A stretch of DNA of 64,000 nt, taken from contig NZ_DAOKZA010000011.1 in assembly GCF_035325925.1 (NCBI RefSeq), forward strand, positions 1 to 64,000, read 5' to 3'. This document shows, piece by piece, positions 52,569 through 61,008 of this stretch. The notes beneath the pieces are model-generated. The model worked only from the letters and a program-made list of their open reading frames with translations, did not search any database and was not told the DNA's origin. The stretch's first letter is position 1. Each line of letters starts with the position of its first letter. A program made the translations under genes and the position numbers. This stretch comes from Calidifontimicrobium sp035325925. Lineage in GTDB: Bacteria; Pseudomonadota; Gammaproteobacteria; Burkholderiales; Burkholderiaceae_C.

Positions 52569-53681
52569 ATGCGCCTGCCGCAAACGCTCGCCCTCGCCCT
52601 GCTGCTGTTCATGCCGTTCCTGGCGACGGCCGTCGACCTGAAGCCCGTCACCGTCGCGCGGGGCCTCCAGCACCCCTGGGGCCTGGCGTTCCTGCCCGAC
52701 GGCCGCATGCTGGTCACCGAGCGGCCGGGACGCATGCGCATCGTCGAACGCGACGGCACCCTCGGCGCGCCCCTGGCCGGGCTGCCGCCGGTGGCCGCGG
52801 GCGGGCAAGGCGGGCTGCTCGACGTCGCGCTCGATCCGAACTTTGCCGACAACCGCCTCGTCTACTGGACCTACAGCGAACCGGGCGCCGAGGGCGACGC
52901 CAACGGCACGGCGGTGGCGCGCGGCCGGCTCGACGGCAGCCGCCTCGCCGACGTGCAGGTGATCTTCCGCCAACACCCCAAGGTCGCGGGCAGCCACCAC
53001 TTCGGCTCGCGGCTGGCGTTCGCGCGCGACGGTCGGCTGTTCGTCACGCTGGGCGACCGCAACTCGCGCAAGGACGATGCGCAGGTGCTCGACAACCACA
53101 TCGGCAAGGTGGTGCGCATCGAGCCCGACGGCCGGGTGCCGGCCGACAACCCGTTCGTCGGCCGCGCCGGCGCGCGGCCCGAGATCTGGAGCTATGGCCA
53201 CCGCAACGTGCAGGGCGCGGCGATCCACCCGGCCACCGGTGCGCTGTGGACGCACGAACACGGCCCGCAGGGCGGCGACGAGCTGAACCTGACCGAAGGC
53301 GGAAGGAACCACGGCTGGCCGGTGATCACCCACGGGCGCAACTACGGCACCGGCACGAGGATCGGCGAGGGCACCGAGCGTGCCGACGTCGTTGCGCCGG
53401 CGCACCTGTGGCTGCCGACCTCGATCGCGCCGAGCGGCCTGGCCTTCGTCACCAGCCCGCGCTACCCGGAGTGGAAGGACAGCGTGCTGCTCGGCGCGCT
53501 GCGCTCGCAGGTGCTGGTGCGCCTGCGCCTGGAGGGCACCCGCGTGGTCGGCGAGGAGCGGCTGCTGGGATCGCTCAACGCGCGCATCCGCGACGTGCGA
53601 CAGGGCCCCGACGGCTGGATCTACGTGCTCACCGACAGCGCCGACGCGCGCATCGTGCGCCTCGAGCGCAGCGACGGCTGA
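52569..53681 (+). CDS. Periplasmic PQQ-dependent aldose sugar dehydrogenase-like protein
   Basis: A 370-residue six-bladed beta-propeller of the soluble glucose dehydrogenase/YliI (Asd) family. A signal peptide is visible (MRLPQTLALALLLFMPFLAT, cleavage near residue 21). Family features are HPWGLAFLPDGRMLVTERPG (about 33-52), GQGGLLDVALDPNFADN, SHHFGSRLAFARDGRLFVTL, WSYGHRNVQGAAIHP, the catalytic-His/Arg surroundings and EHGPQGGDELNLTEGGRNHG (about 237-256, calcium/PQQ region). It acts in the periplasm with PQQ, substrate unknown. It stands alone, 84 bp after recJ. Confidence 0.9.
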   Translation: MRLPQTLALALLLFMPFLATAVDLKPVTVARGLQHPWGLAFLPDGRMLVTERPGRMRIVERDGTLGAPLAGLPPVAAGGQGGLLDVALDPNFADNRLVYWTYSEPGAEGDANGTAVARGRLDGSRLADVQVIFRQHPKVAGSHHFGSRLAFARDGRLFVTLGDRNSRKDDAQVLDNHIGKVVRIEPDGRVPADNPFVGRAGARPEIWSYGHRNVQGAAIHPATGALWTHEHGPQGGDELNLTEGGRNHGWPVITHGRNYGTGTRIGEGTERADVVAPAHLWLPTSIAPSGLAFVTSPRYPEWKDSVLLGALRSQVLVRLRLEGTRVVGEERLLGSLNARIRDVRQGPDGWIYVLTDSADARIVRLERSDG

Positions 53682-53694
53682 TCGCGAGAACCCG

Positions 53695-53943
53695 TCAACG
53701 CCGGCGCTGGTCGCGCAGCCGCGCCGCGAGCTGCGCGATGTCGGGCGGGTCGAGCGAGCACACCGCCATCACCGCCACCGGCAGCAGCGCGGCGACGGCG
53801 ACGAACAGGTCGCCCGAGCCGATCAGCACGGCGATCACCGGCAGCGCCGCGATCGCGCCGAGCAACGTGTCGACCAGCGCCGAGCGGCTTGCGCGACGCG
53901 TCGTCTCGGGCGTCTCGGGCGGGCTTTGCGGGTGTGGGGCCAA
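53695..53943 (-). CDS. Small two-helix membrane protein, unknown function
   Basis: An 82-residue protein on the minus strand between convergent/divergent neighbours. It has a polar Pro/Thr N-terminus, two predicted transmembrane helices (about 27-43 and 46-62, IAALPVIAVLIGSG and LFVAVAALLPVAVMAV) and a basic C-terminal tail with DPPDIAQLAARLRDQ. The hydrophobic pattern and lack of any other frame in this gap support a real gene. A start at 53943 is assumed. It lies end-to-end with the sugar dehydrogenase gene (13 bp) and head-to-head with the PHP gene. No homologue recognised. Confidence 0.55.
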   Translation of the reverse strand: MAPHPQSPPETPETTRRASRSALVDTLLGAIAALPVIAVLIGSGDLFVAVAALLPVAVMAVCSLDPPDIAQLAARLRDQRRR

Positions 53944-53954
53944 GGGTATCCCCC

Positions 53955-53960
53955 TACAAT
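53955..53960 (+). promoter_or_regulatory. -10 element (TACAAT) of the PHP gene, leaderless arrangement
   Basis: TACAAT (5 of 6 matches to TATAAT) lies 6 nt upstream of the GTG start at 53967, so the mRNA would begin at or within 1-2 nt of the start codon. No Shine-Dalgarno sequence fits between. No good -35 hexamer is visible at the proper distance. Confidence 0.5.
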
Positions 53961-53966
53961 CCGTCG

Positions 53967-54833
53967 GTGAACGACCCCAGCTTACTGAATGCCGATCTGC
54001 ATTGCCACTCCGACGTGTCGGACGGCACGCTCAGCCCCGAGGCGCTGGCCGCACGGGCGCATGCCAACGGCGTGCAACTGTGGTCGCTGACCGACCACGA
54101 CGAGGTCGGCGGTCAGCGTCGCGCCCGTGACGCGGCGCTGGCGCTGGGGTTGCCTTACCTCACCGGCTGCGAGGTCTCGGTCACCTTTGCCGACCGCACC
54201 GTGCACGTCGTCGGCCTGGGGTTCGACCCCGACGACGCCCGGCTGCGCGACGGGCTCGCGGCCACCCGCGGCGGACGCGAGCGCCGCGCGCGCGAGATGG
54301 CTGCCGGCCTGGCGCAGGTGGGCATCCGCGGCGCCTACGAAGGCGCGCTGAAGTACGTCGGCAACCCCGAGCTGATCTCGCGCACGCACTTCGCGCGCTT
54401 CCTCGTCGAGGCCGGCCACTGCGCCGACACGCACGAGGTGTTCCGCCGCTTCCTCGTCGAAGACAAGCCGGGGTACGTGCCGCACCGCTGGGCGCGGCTC
54501 GGCGACGCGGTGCGCTGGATCACCGACGCCGGCGGCGTGGCGGTGATCGCGCACCCGGCGCGCTATCGCTTCACGCCGACCGAGGAGTACGCGCTGTTCG
54601 TCGAGTTCGTCGCCCACGGCGGGCGCGGCGTCGAGGTCGTGACCGGCAGCCACAGCACCGCCGAGTACGCGGCCTACGCCGAGCTTGCGATCGAGTTCGG
54701 CCTGCTCGCCTCGCGCGGCAGCGACTTCCACGACCCCGACGAGAGCCGCACCGACCTCGGCGCCCTGCCCGACCTGCCCGGTCGCCTGACGCCGGTGTGG
54801 CAGGCGCTGGCGCAGCGCGTGGACCGTCCGTGA
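53967..54833 (+). CDS. PHP-domain phosphoesterase (TrpH/YciV/RnaAM-like)
   Basis: A 288-residue PHP phosphoesterase. Metal ligands are in ADLHCHSDVSDGTLSP (His-x-His near residues 10-12, Asp), WSLTDHDEVGG (about 39-49), CEVSVTF and AHPARY with FGLLASRGSDFHDP near the C-terminus. The family includes 5'-nucleotidases/phosphoesterases such as E. coli YciV (RnaAM). The best start is GTG at 53967 (VNDPSLLNADLHCHSD); an ATG at 53889 would add 26 residues and lie upstream of the -10 box. The stop overlaps the next gene's GTG. Confidence 0.9.
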   Translation: MNDPSLLNADLHCHSDVSDGTLSPEALAARAHANGVQLWSLTDHDEVGGQRRARDAALALGLPYLTGCEVSVTFADRTVHVVGLGFDPDDARLRDGLAATRGGRERRAREMAAGLAQVGIRGAYEGALKYVGNPELISRTHFARFLVEAGHCADTHEVFRRFLVEDKPGYVPHRWARLGDAVRWITDAGGVAVIAHPARYRFTPTEEYALFVEFVAHGGRGVEVVTGSHSTAEYAAYAELAIEFGLLASRGSDFHDPDESRTDLGALPDLPGRLTPVWQALAQRVDRP

Positions 54834-55783
54834 CCGCGCACGCCGGCACGCTGCCGGCACCGCGCCCGCTGCTGGGCGTGACGCTGATCGCGCTGATGGC
54901 GGCCTGCTTCGCCGTGCTCGACACCAGCGTCAAGGTCATCGGCGCGACGATGTCGGTGCTGGTCGTGCTGTGGGCCCGCTACGCGTTCCAGGCGCTGGCG
55001 ATGGCGCTGTGGCTGGCAGTGCCGTCGCGGCGGTCGCTGTGGCGCAGCGCCCACCCGCGTTTCCAGCTGCTGCGCGGCGTGCTGCTGCTCAGCGTCAGCG
55101 CGCTGGGATTCGTCGGCCTGCAGCACCTGCCGGTGGCCGAGTTCACCGCGGTGATCATGGTCACCCCGGTGATCGTCACGGTGGTCGCCGCGACGCTGCT
55201 GCACGAGCGCATCTCGCGCCTGCGCTGGGTGCTGGTGGCCGGCGGGTTTGCCGGCGTGCTCGTCGTGCTGCGCCCCGGCAGCGGGCTGTTCGGCTGGGCG
55301 GCGGCGATCCCGGCGCTGGCCGCGCTGTGCTACGCGGCGTTCCAGGTGCTCACGCGCCGGCTCGCCGGCCACGAGCATCCGCTGACGACGCACCTGTACA
55401 CCGGCCTGATCGGCGCCGCGCTGAGCTCGGCGGTGCTGATCGCACTGCCCGGCGTCGAAGCCCGGCCGGCGCTGGCCGCCGCGGCCCCGTCGACGCTGGC
55501 GCTGCTGCTGCTGGTCGGGCTGCTGGGCACCGTCGGCCACCTGCTGCTGATCCTGGCGATGGGCACCGCGCCGGTGGGGCTGCTGATGCCGTTCACCTAC
55601 CTCCAGATCGTCTTCGCCACCGCCGCCGGATGGGTCGCGTTCGGCCACGTGCCCGACGGCTGGGCGACGCTGGGCATGGCGGTCATCGCCGCCTGCGGCG
55701 CCACCAGCGCCTGGCTGAACGTGCGCAGCGCGCCGGGGCAGCGCCCGCCGTCGCCGGTGACCGTCGACACGATCGGCGACTGA
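54830..55783 (+). CDS. DMT-superfamily (EamA) transporter
   Basis: A membrane protein of about 317 residues with ten predicted helices in two EamA repeats (LLGVTLIALMAACFAVLDTS, then PALAALCYAAFQVLTRRLAG and on). Typical EamA sequence is VAEFTAVIMVTPVIVTVVAA with the adjacent LLHERISRLRW. The proposed start is GTG at 54830, which overlaps the PHP stop (GTGA); an ATG at 54797 would overlap the PHP gene by 37 bp. Substrate unknown. It is convergent with the PAP2 gene (15 bp apart). Confidence 0.85.
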   Translation: MTAHAGTLPAPRPLLGVTLIALMAACFAVLDTSVKVIGATMSVLVVLWARYAFQALAMALWLAVPSRRSLWRSAHPRFQLLRGVLLLSVSALGFVGLQHLPVAEFTAVIMVTPVIVTVVAATLLHERISRLRWVLVAGGFAGVLVVLRPGSGLFGWAAAIPALAALCYAAFQVLTRRLAGHEHPLTTHLYTGLIGAALSSAVLIALPGVEARPALAAAAPSTLALLLLVGLLGTVGHLLLILAMGTAPVGLLMPFTYLQIVFATAAGWVAFGHVPDGWATLGMAVIAACGATSAWLNVRSAPGQRPPSPVTVDTIGD

Positions 55784-55798
55784 CCGCGGCGCGCGCCT

Positions 55799-56509
55799 TC
55801 AGGTCGCGCACCGGGGCGCCAGGCGCCGGCGGCGGCGCCGCAGCCGCGCGTGCAGCCACGCCGTGCGCAGCAGCGCGCACACGCCACCGACGACGATCGC
55901 GGCGAACACCACGTCGCTGGCGAAGTGGCCGCCCTGCAGCACCCGCCCGACGCCGATCGCGGTGCCAGCGGCCAACCCGGCGGCGGTCCAGCGGCGGCGG
56001 ATTGCCGGTGCCGACAGCAGCCCCACGGCCATCAGCGCGTACCCGGTCGCCGCGTGACCGCTGACGAACGAGCAGTTGCGGTCGCACGGCCCGCCGGGCC
56101 GCAGCGCGGCGACGAAGGGCTGGTCGCCGCCAAACTCGTGCACCGCGAGCGGCCGCGGGCGTCCCCCATGGTCCTTCAGCAGCCACGACACCACTGCGCC
56201 GTTGGCCAGCACCGCCACGCCCAGCAGCAGCGCGGCACGCCGGCGCCATCGGCCGGCGCGTGGGCGCGGCCACAGCGTGACCGCCGCGGCAGCCAGCAAC
56301 GCGCCGCGCCCCAGCCACGGCACGGCGACGTACGACGCCCGCACCAGGGGGTGCTCGGCGGCGAAGAAGGCCGGGACACGAAGCGGGTCGTGCAGCGCCG
56401 CGCTGATCGCCAGGTCGAGACCCGGCCAGGCCACGAACGCCAGCCCGAGCAACCCCAGCGGCACCCAATGCAGCGCCGTCACGAGGCGCCGCCGCGACGC
56501 GCGGCTCAC
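55799..56509 (-). CDS. PAP2-family lipid phosphatase
   Basis: A membrane phosphatase of 236 residues. The three PAP2 motifs are present: KDHGGRPRP (motif 1, KxxxxxxRP), SFVSGHAATG (motif 2, SGH) and GRVLQGGHFASDV (motif 3, RxxxxGxHxxSD). About five helices. The start is probably GTG at 56509, where GTGA overlaps the stop of the upstream glycosyltransferase gene; no in-frame ATG fits. It may dephosphorylate undecaprenyl or other lipid phosphates, consistent with its GT39 partner using a polyprenyl-phosphate sugar. Confidence 0.9.
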   Translation of the reverse strand: MSRASRRRLVTALHWVPLGLLGLAFVAWPGLDLAISAALHDPLRVPAFFAAEHPLVRASYVAVPWLGRGALLAAAAVTLWPRPRAGRWRRRAALLLGVAVLANGAVVSWLLKDHGGRPRPLAVHEFGGDQPFVAALRPGGPCDRNCSFVSGHAATGYALMAVGLLSAPAIRRRWTAAGLAAGTAIGVGRVLQGGHFASDVVFAAIVVGGVCALLRTAWLHARLRRRRRRLAPRCAT

Positions 56510-58146
56510 CGCGCGGCCTCCATCGGCACCGACGCCCGCCACAGCCGCAGCGGCACGCGGTGCGCGCCGGCCTGCACCGCGTCGGCGGCGCCGAGAGGCC
56601 GCCAGTCGACGAGCTGACTGCGCAGCGCGGGCGGCGGGTCGCCCTCGCTGAGCACGATCACGGCCTGTCCAGGCCGCGGCGTCCACGGCCGCGTGAGCTG
56701 ATAGTGGTCGCGCGCCGGCCGCGGCCGACCGGCATCGTCCAGCGGCCGCCAGGCGCGCCAGTCCAGCGCCAGGTCGCGCCAGCGATGGCGACCCTGCGCC
56801 GCCAGCGCGCGGCTCGTCGTGACGACGGGCGCGCCGGGCATCTCGGCCAGCGCCTGCCGCAGCGGCGCGCGCAACTCGCCGTACGCCGTGCCCCACCCGC
56901 GCATGCGCGACCACGCGTCGAGCACCTTGGGCAGCGTTGCGGCGTCCGGCATCGCCCGCAGCACCAGCGCCGGGATCAACATCGCCGCGGCCACCAGCAG
57001 GGCCTGCGCCCACGCCAGCCGGCGTGCGCTGGCCAGCGCCGGCGACGCCTCGGGTGACTCGGCGAGCCGAAGCGCCAGCCACAGCGTGAACCCGACCAGC
57101 ACCGGCGCGGTCCAGTTGACCTCGGCACCGGCGTGCAACGCCTGCACTGCGCCGAGACCGAGCAGCGGCCACACCAGCGCGGCCAGGTACACCCTCAGGC
57201 CGGCCGACGCCGGGCGCGCCGGTCGTCGCGCGTGCCGCCACAGCCACCACCCCCACACCGGCCCCAGCAGCACGGCCTGCCCGAGCAGCCACGACACGAA
57301 CGCCACCGCGGCGCGCCCCGGCGCCAGCGGCGTCGCCGCGGCGGTGATCTCGACCGTGTGCCGCAACGTCGGCCACCCGTGTGCCGCGTTCCACGCGAGG
57401 TGCGGCGCCAGCGCCGCCAGCACGACGGCTGCGGCCAGCAGCGGCCCCGTCGCCCGTTGTCGCCGCCTTGTCGGGCCGCGAGGACCGCCCGCCGGGACGA
57501 AGGCGACCGCGACGGCAGCCACCGCCAGCGCGGCGGCCGTGTATTTCGACAGCATCGCGAGTGCCGCCGCCACGCCGAACATCGCCCACGCTCGATGGCC
57601 GCCGACCCACGACGCATGCCATAACGCCAGCGCCGCCAGCGACCAGCCCAGCAACAGCGGCGCGTCGGTGGTTGCCGCCAGGCCGAGCACGCCGGCCGGC
57701 GTCGACACGAGGAACACGACGGCGGCCCAGACGCCGGCGCGTTCGGCCGCCGCGATGCCGTGGCCTTCGTGCCGCGCGATCGCGAACGCCAGGCGTGCCA
57801 GCACCAGCGCGGCGGCCGGCCAGCACAGCATCGCGAGCGCCTTGACCCCCACGACGCCGTCGCCGAACAGCGCCGTCGAAGCACCGATCAGCGCCGCGAT
57901 GACCGGAGGCTTCGAGTAGTAGCCCCAGGCCGGCTCGCGCGACCAGTCCCAGTACTGCGCCTCGTCGACATGCAGTGTGACGTCGCCGCTGCCCAGCACC
58001 GCGGCCAACAGCGCGAATCGCGACGCGGCCGCGAGCGAAGCCAGCGCGCCGACCTGCAGCCACCAGCGCCGCGTCGGCCGCACGGCGCGGTCACGGACCA
58101 CGCCGGTCGCCGCGTCGGCCACCTCGGGGTGCCGCACCTGCGCCAT
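56506..58146 (-). CDS. GT39/ArnT-like membrane glycosyltransferase
   Basis: A membrane glycosyltransferase of 546 residues (GT-C fold, ArnT/PMT family) with about 11-12 helices. The first loop carries the catalytic acidic motif HVDEAQYWDW (about residues 56-65), followed by WGYYSKPPVIA and the second acidic loop ATTDAPLLLGW. Such enzymes transfer a sugar from undecaprenyl or dolichyl phosphate to lipid A or proteins. The donor and acceptor are unknown. A TAAGCT 6 nt before the ATG (58158-58153) is a candidate -10, leaderless. It is coupled to the PAP2 gene by GTGA. Confidence 0.88.
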   Translation of the reverse strand: MAQVRHPEVADAATGVVRDRAVRPTRRWWLQVGALASLAAASRFALLAAVLGSGDVTLHVDEAQYWDWSREPAWGYYSKPPVIAALIGASTALFGDGVVGVKALAMLCWPAAALVLARLAFAIARHEGHGIAAAERAGVWAAVVFLVSTPAGVLGLAATTDAPLLLGWSLAALALWHASWVGGHRAWAMFGVAAALAMLSKYTAAALAVAAVAVAFVPAGGPRGPTRRRQRATGPLLAAAVVLAALAPHLAWNAAHGWPTLRHTVEITAAATPLAPGRAAVAFVSWLLGQAVLLGPVWGWWLWRHARRPARPASAGLRVYLAALVWPLLGLGAVQALHAGAEVNWTAPVLVGFTLWLALRLAESPEASPALASARRLAWAQALLVAAAMLIPALVLRAMPDAATLPKVLDAWSRMRGWGTAYGELRAPLRQALAEMPGAPVVTTSRALAAQGRHRWRDLALDWRAWRPLDDAGRPRPARDHYQLTRPWTPRPGQAVIVLSEGDPPPALRSQLVDWRPLGAADAVQAGAHRVPLRLWRASVPMEAAR

Positions 58147-58213
58147 CGCGCGAGCTTAGCGGTGCAGGCTGAAGCCGGCGTGAAGCGCGGCGGTGCTGGC
58201 GGACAATGCGCCG

Positions 58214-58843
58214 ATGTCGCAGTACTTCGAGGTCCACCCCGACAACCCTCAGCCGCGGCTGCTCAGGCAGGCGGCGCAGATCCTGCACGCCGGCGGCGTC
58301 GCGGCCATCCCGACCGACTCGAGCTACGCGCTGGTGTGCCACCTCGACGACAAGGCGGCCGCCGAGGCACTGCGGCGCATCCGCCAGGTCGACGACCGGC
58401 ACCACCTGACGCTGCTGTGCCGCGACCTGTCGGAGCTGGCGCGGTTCGCACGGGTCGACAACCGCCAGTACCGGCTGCTCAAGCTGGCCACGCCCGGGCC
58501 CTTCACCTTCATCCTCGAGGCGACGAAGGAGGTGCCGCGGCGGCTGAGCCACCCGTCGCGGCGCACCATCGGGCTGCGCGTGCCCGACCACCGCGTGACG
58601 CAGGAACTGCTGGCGCTGTTCGGCCAGCCGCTGCTGGCCACCACGCTGATCGCGCCCGGCGAGACCGAGCCGATGAACGACCCGCACGAGATCCGCGAGC
58701 GCTTCCAGAAGCTGCTGCAGGCGGTGGTCGACGCCGGCGCCTGCCCGATGCAGCCGACCACCGTGATCGACCTCAGCGGCGACGTGCCGGTGCTGGTGCG
58801 CGAGGGCCGCGGCGACGCCGCGTCGCTGGGGCTGGCCGCGTAG
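58214..58843 (+). CDS. YciO/YrdC/Sua5-family protein
   Basis: A 209-residue YrdC-fold protein: start MSQYFEVHPDNPQPRLLRQA, the nucleotide/threonine site GGVAAIPTDSSYALVCHLDD (about 27-46), RHHLTLLCRDLSEL, KLATPGPFTFILEATKEVPR and TIGLRVPDH. The YrdC/TsaC enzymes make threonylcarbamoyl-AMP for t6A in tRNA; the YciO branch has a lower-activity or unclear role. Start at 58214 chosen over 58193, since a GACAAT 6 nt upstream (58202-58207) may be the -10 of a leaderless message. It is divergent from the GT39 gene. Confidence 0.88.
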   Translation: MSQYFEVHPDNPQPRLLRQAAQILHAGGVAAIPTDSSYALVCHLDDKAAAEALRRIRQVDDRHHLTLLCRDLSELARFARVDNRQYRLLKLATPGPFTFILEATKEVPRRLSHPSRRTIGLRVPDHRVTQELLALFGQPLLATTLIAPGETEPMNDPHEIRERFQKLLQAVVDAGACPMQPTTVIDLSGDVPVLVREGRGDAASLGLAA

Positions 58844-58849
58844 CGCGCG

Positions 58850-59197
58850 CTAGACCGCCGCGGTGACGACGATCTCGATCTTCCACGCCGGTTTGGCCAG
58901 CGCCGCCTGCACCGTGGCGCGAGGCGGCGTGTGGTCGCGCACCACCCACTCGTCCCACACGCTGTTCATCGCCGTGAAGTCGGCCATGTCGGCGAGGAAG
59001 ATCTGCGCGCGCAGGATCTTCGACTTGTCGCTGCCGGCACGCGCGAGCAGCGCGTCGATGGCGTCGAGCACCTGCCGCGTCTGGCCGTAGATGTCCTGCG
59101 TCTCGTCGGCGGCGACCTGCCCGGCGAGGTAGACGGTGCCGTCGTGCACCGCCATCTCGGACATGCGCGCGCCGACGTCGTAGCGTTGCAGCGTCAT
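58850..59197 (-). CDS. RidA/YjgF-family protein
   Basis: A 115-residue Rid protein, likely trimeric, which hydrolyses reactive enamine/imine intermediates or has related roles. Features are GTVYLAGQVAADETQDIYGQ (about 20-39), KILRAQIFLADMADFTAMN and the C-terminal PPRATVQAALAKPAWKIEIV. The Arg that anchors the substrate carboxylate appears to be that in PPRAT. The ATG overlaps the plsY stop (ATGA). The subfamily is not the classical RidA ('VEIEVIA' end replaced by IEIVVTAAV), so the name is at family level only. Confidence 0.88.
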   Translation of the reverse strand: MTLQRYDVGARMSEMAVHDGTVYLAGQVAADETQDIYGQTRQVLDAIDALLARAGSDKSKILRAQIFLADMADFTAMNSVWDEWVVRDHTPPRATVQAALAKPAWKIEIVVTAAV

Positions 59198-59862
59198 CTC
59201 TTCGCTCCTTTGTGGTGATGGCCCGCGCGACGCGGCGCCGCGGTGCCGGTGGCGGCCTTCTGGCCGAGCCGCGACTCGGTGCCGGCCAGCAGCTTGCGGA
59301 TGTTCGCCTCGTGGCGCCACACCAGCAGCAGGCTCATGAGCGCGATCGCGAGCACCAGCGTGTCCGGCCCCCAGATGAGCAACTGGTAGAACGGCGCGAA
59401 CAGCGCGCTGACGATCGACGCCAGCGACGAGTAGCGGAAGAACCCCGCGACGATGGCCCAGGTGGCCAGCGTCGCCAGGCCGAGCAGCGGGTTCAGCGCG
59501 AACAGCACGCCGGCCGCGGTGGCCACGCCCTTGCCGCCGGCGAAGCGGAAGAACACCGGCCACAGGTGGCCGACGAAGGCCGCCAGCCCGACCCACGCGG
59601 CGGTGTCGGTGCCCAGCCCGAAACGCGGCCCCCACCACAGCACCGCGAGCACCGGCAGATAGCCCTTGAGCGCGTCGAGCGCCAGCGTGACCGCCGCCGC
59701 GCCGCGGTGGCCCGAGCGCAGCACGTTGGTCGCGCCGGGGTTGCGCGAGCCGTAGCTGCGCGGGTCGGCCAGCCCGGCGAACCGGCTGACGATGACCGCG
59801 AACGACAGCGAACCGATCAGGTAGGCGACAGCGACGGCCGCCAGGCTCCAGGCGAAGGACAT
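59194..59862 (-). CDS. plsY: Acyl-phosphate:glycerol-3-phosphate acyltransferase
   Basis: PlsY makes lysophosphatidic acid from acyl phosphate in the membrane. The 222-residue protein has five predicted helices and the three PlsY motifs: GSRNPGATNVLR (about 38-49), FVGHLWPVFFRFAGGKGVAT (about 96-115) and RHEANIRKLLAGTE near residue 185. The ~25-residue basic/His tail (RRAGHHHKGAK) extends beyond the usual end. It overlaps ridA by 4 bp, so the two are coupled. Confidence 0.94.
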   Translation of the reverse strand: MSFAWSLAAVAVAYLIGSLSFAVIVSRFAGLADPRSYGSRNPGATNVLRSGHRGAAAVTLALDALKGYLPVLAVLWWGPRFGLGTDTAAWVGLAAFVGHLWPVFFRFAGGKGVATAAGVLFALNPLLGLATLATWAIVAGFFRYSSLASIVSALFAPFYQLLIWGPDTLVLAIALMSLLLVWRHEANIRKLLAGTESRLGQKAATGTAAPRRAGHHHKGAKR

Positions 59863-59929
59863 GCGGCGGGGGTCGTGGCGTGCGGCGACGGGAAGCCGCC
59901 AGTGTAAGCGGCGGCGGCGCCGCGCCCGG

Positions 59930-60418
59930 TCAGAGCGCGCAATCGACCGCGCGCGCGCCGAGCACGTCGACGAGCACCTGCGGCGCGAGGCCCACCAGGT
60001 ACCCGCGCCGACCGCCGTTGATGTAGATGCGCGGCAGCGCGAGCACGCTGACCTGCACGTACACCGGCATCGCCTTGCGCAGCCCGAACGGCGAGGTGCC
60101 GCCGACCAGGTAACCGCTGTGGCGCTGCGCGACCTCGGGCCGGCACGGCTCGACGGCCTTGGCGCCGATGTCGCGCGCGAGGTTCTTCGTGCTGACCTCG
60201 CGGTCGCCGTGCATCAGCACCACCAGCGGCTGCCCACGCTCGTCCTGCATCACCAGCGTCTTCACCACGGTGTGCTCGTCGACGCCGAGCTGGCGCGCCG
60301 ACTCGGCGGTGCCGCCGCGCTCGACGTAGTCGTAGGGATGCCCGGTGTAGGACACGCCGGCGCGGTCGAGCCACTGCGTGGCCGGGGTCGCGCTGACGTG
60401 CCTGTCCTTCTTCGCCAT
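59930..60418 (-). CDS. ybaK: YbaK/EbsC-type Cys-tRNA(Pro) deacylase
   Basis: YbaK hydrolyses mischarged Cys-tRNA(Pro). The 162-residue protein has the conserved Lys and surroundings VDEHTVVKTLVMQDERGQPL (about 46-65), LMHGDREVSTKNLAR, GYLVGGTSPFGLRKAMPVYV (about 109-128) and the end RGYLVGLAPQVLVDVLGA. The start at 60418 (MAKKDRHVSATPATQWLDRA) is standard; the open frame upstream to 60538 is a shadow. It follows the plsY region and is probably on its own transcript. Confidence 0.93.
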   Translation of the reverse strand: MAKKDRHVSATPATQWLDRAGVSYTGHPYDYVERGGTAESARQLGVDEHTVVKTLVMQDERGQPLVVLMHGDREVSTKNLARDIGAKAVEPCRPEVAQRHSGYLVGGTSPFGLRKAMPVYVQVSVLALPRIYINGGRRGYLVGLAPQVLVDVLGARAVDCAL

Positions 60419-60495
60419 CGTGCGATGCTGCCACGCCGCGGCACCGGCACGCGCCCGGTCCGAGCCGGCCCGGCCGGTGGCGCGCCGACGCGTCG

Positions 60496-60972
60496 TCAGT
60501 CGCAGCGCACCCGGCAGCCCGCCGGGTCGCCTTCGCACTGGCCGGTGCCCAGCACCTCGCAGCGCGCCTTGGTGCGCAGCGTGAACGTCACGCCTTGTGC
60601 ATAGCTGCAGGCCACGCGCGTGACCGAACCCTGGCGGCCCACCGCCACGCGCAGCGGCTGCAGCGCAGCGATCGTCGCGCGCGGCAGCTCACACGACAGG
60701 TAGCCCTGGAACGCGCCGTCGCCCGCCTCCCACAGCGCGGTGTTCTTCAGCGCGCGGTAGTTCTCGAAGCGCGAGCAGATCTCGGCTTCGCGCCCGTACA
60801 GGCGCGCGTTGTCGGAACAGTAGCCGGTGTAGGTGTGTCGCAGTTCGTCGTCGCTCGGGCAGGGGGCCACCTGCACCGCCGCAGCGGGCAGCGGGCAGGT
60901 CAGCGTCCCGGCCACCGCGCCGCCTGTGGCCACCGCCAGCGCGATCGTCAAAGCCCATCGCTTCATGCGCAT
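60496..60972 (-). CDS. Hypothetical Cys-rich secreted protein
   Basis: A protein of 158 residues with a signal peptide (MRMKRWALTIALAVATGGAV, cleavage near VAG) and ten cysteines in the mature part (about residues 26, 38, 52, 66, 94, 122, 138, 145, 153, 157), enough for five disulfides. The spacing, e.g. APCPSDDELRHTYTGYCSDN and TGQCEGDPAGCRVRCD, shows no known family to me. It probably folds in the periplasm with Dsb help. Start could be either Met (60972 or 60966). It stands between an AKR gene and ybaK. Confidence 0.8.
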   Translation of the reverse strand: MRMKRWALTIALAVATGGAVAGTLTCPLPAAAVQVAPCPSDDELRHTYTGYCSDNARLYGREAEICSRFENYRALKNTALWEAGDGAFQGYLSCELPRATIAALQPLRVAVGRQGSVTRVACSYAQGVTFTLRTKARCEVLGTGQCEGDPAGCRVRCD

Positions 60973-61008
60973 GCTCCGGAAGGACGGGCGCGATCGTAGC
61001 AGCCGCCT

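Noticed and set aside
48465..53405. A 1646-codon open frame on the minus strand across lolC, the RpfE-like gene, recJ and the sugar dehydrogenase
   Set aside because: Only its last part overlaps the real lolC region, in a different frame. The rest is antisense to well-supported genes, and its translation is low-complexity Arg/Ala/Gly/His text typical of GC-rich shadow frames.
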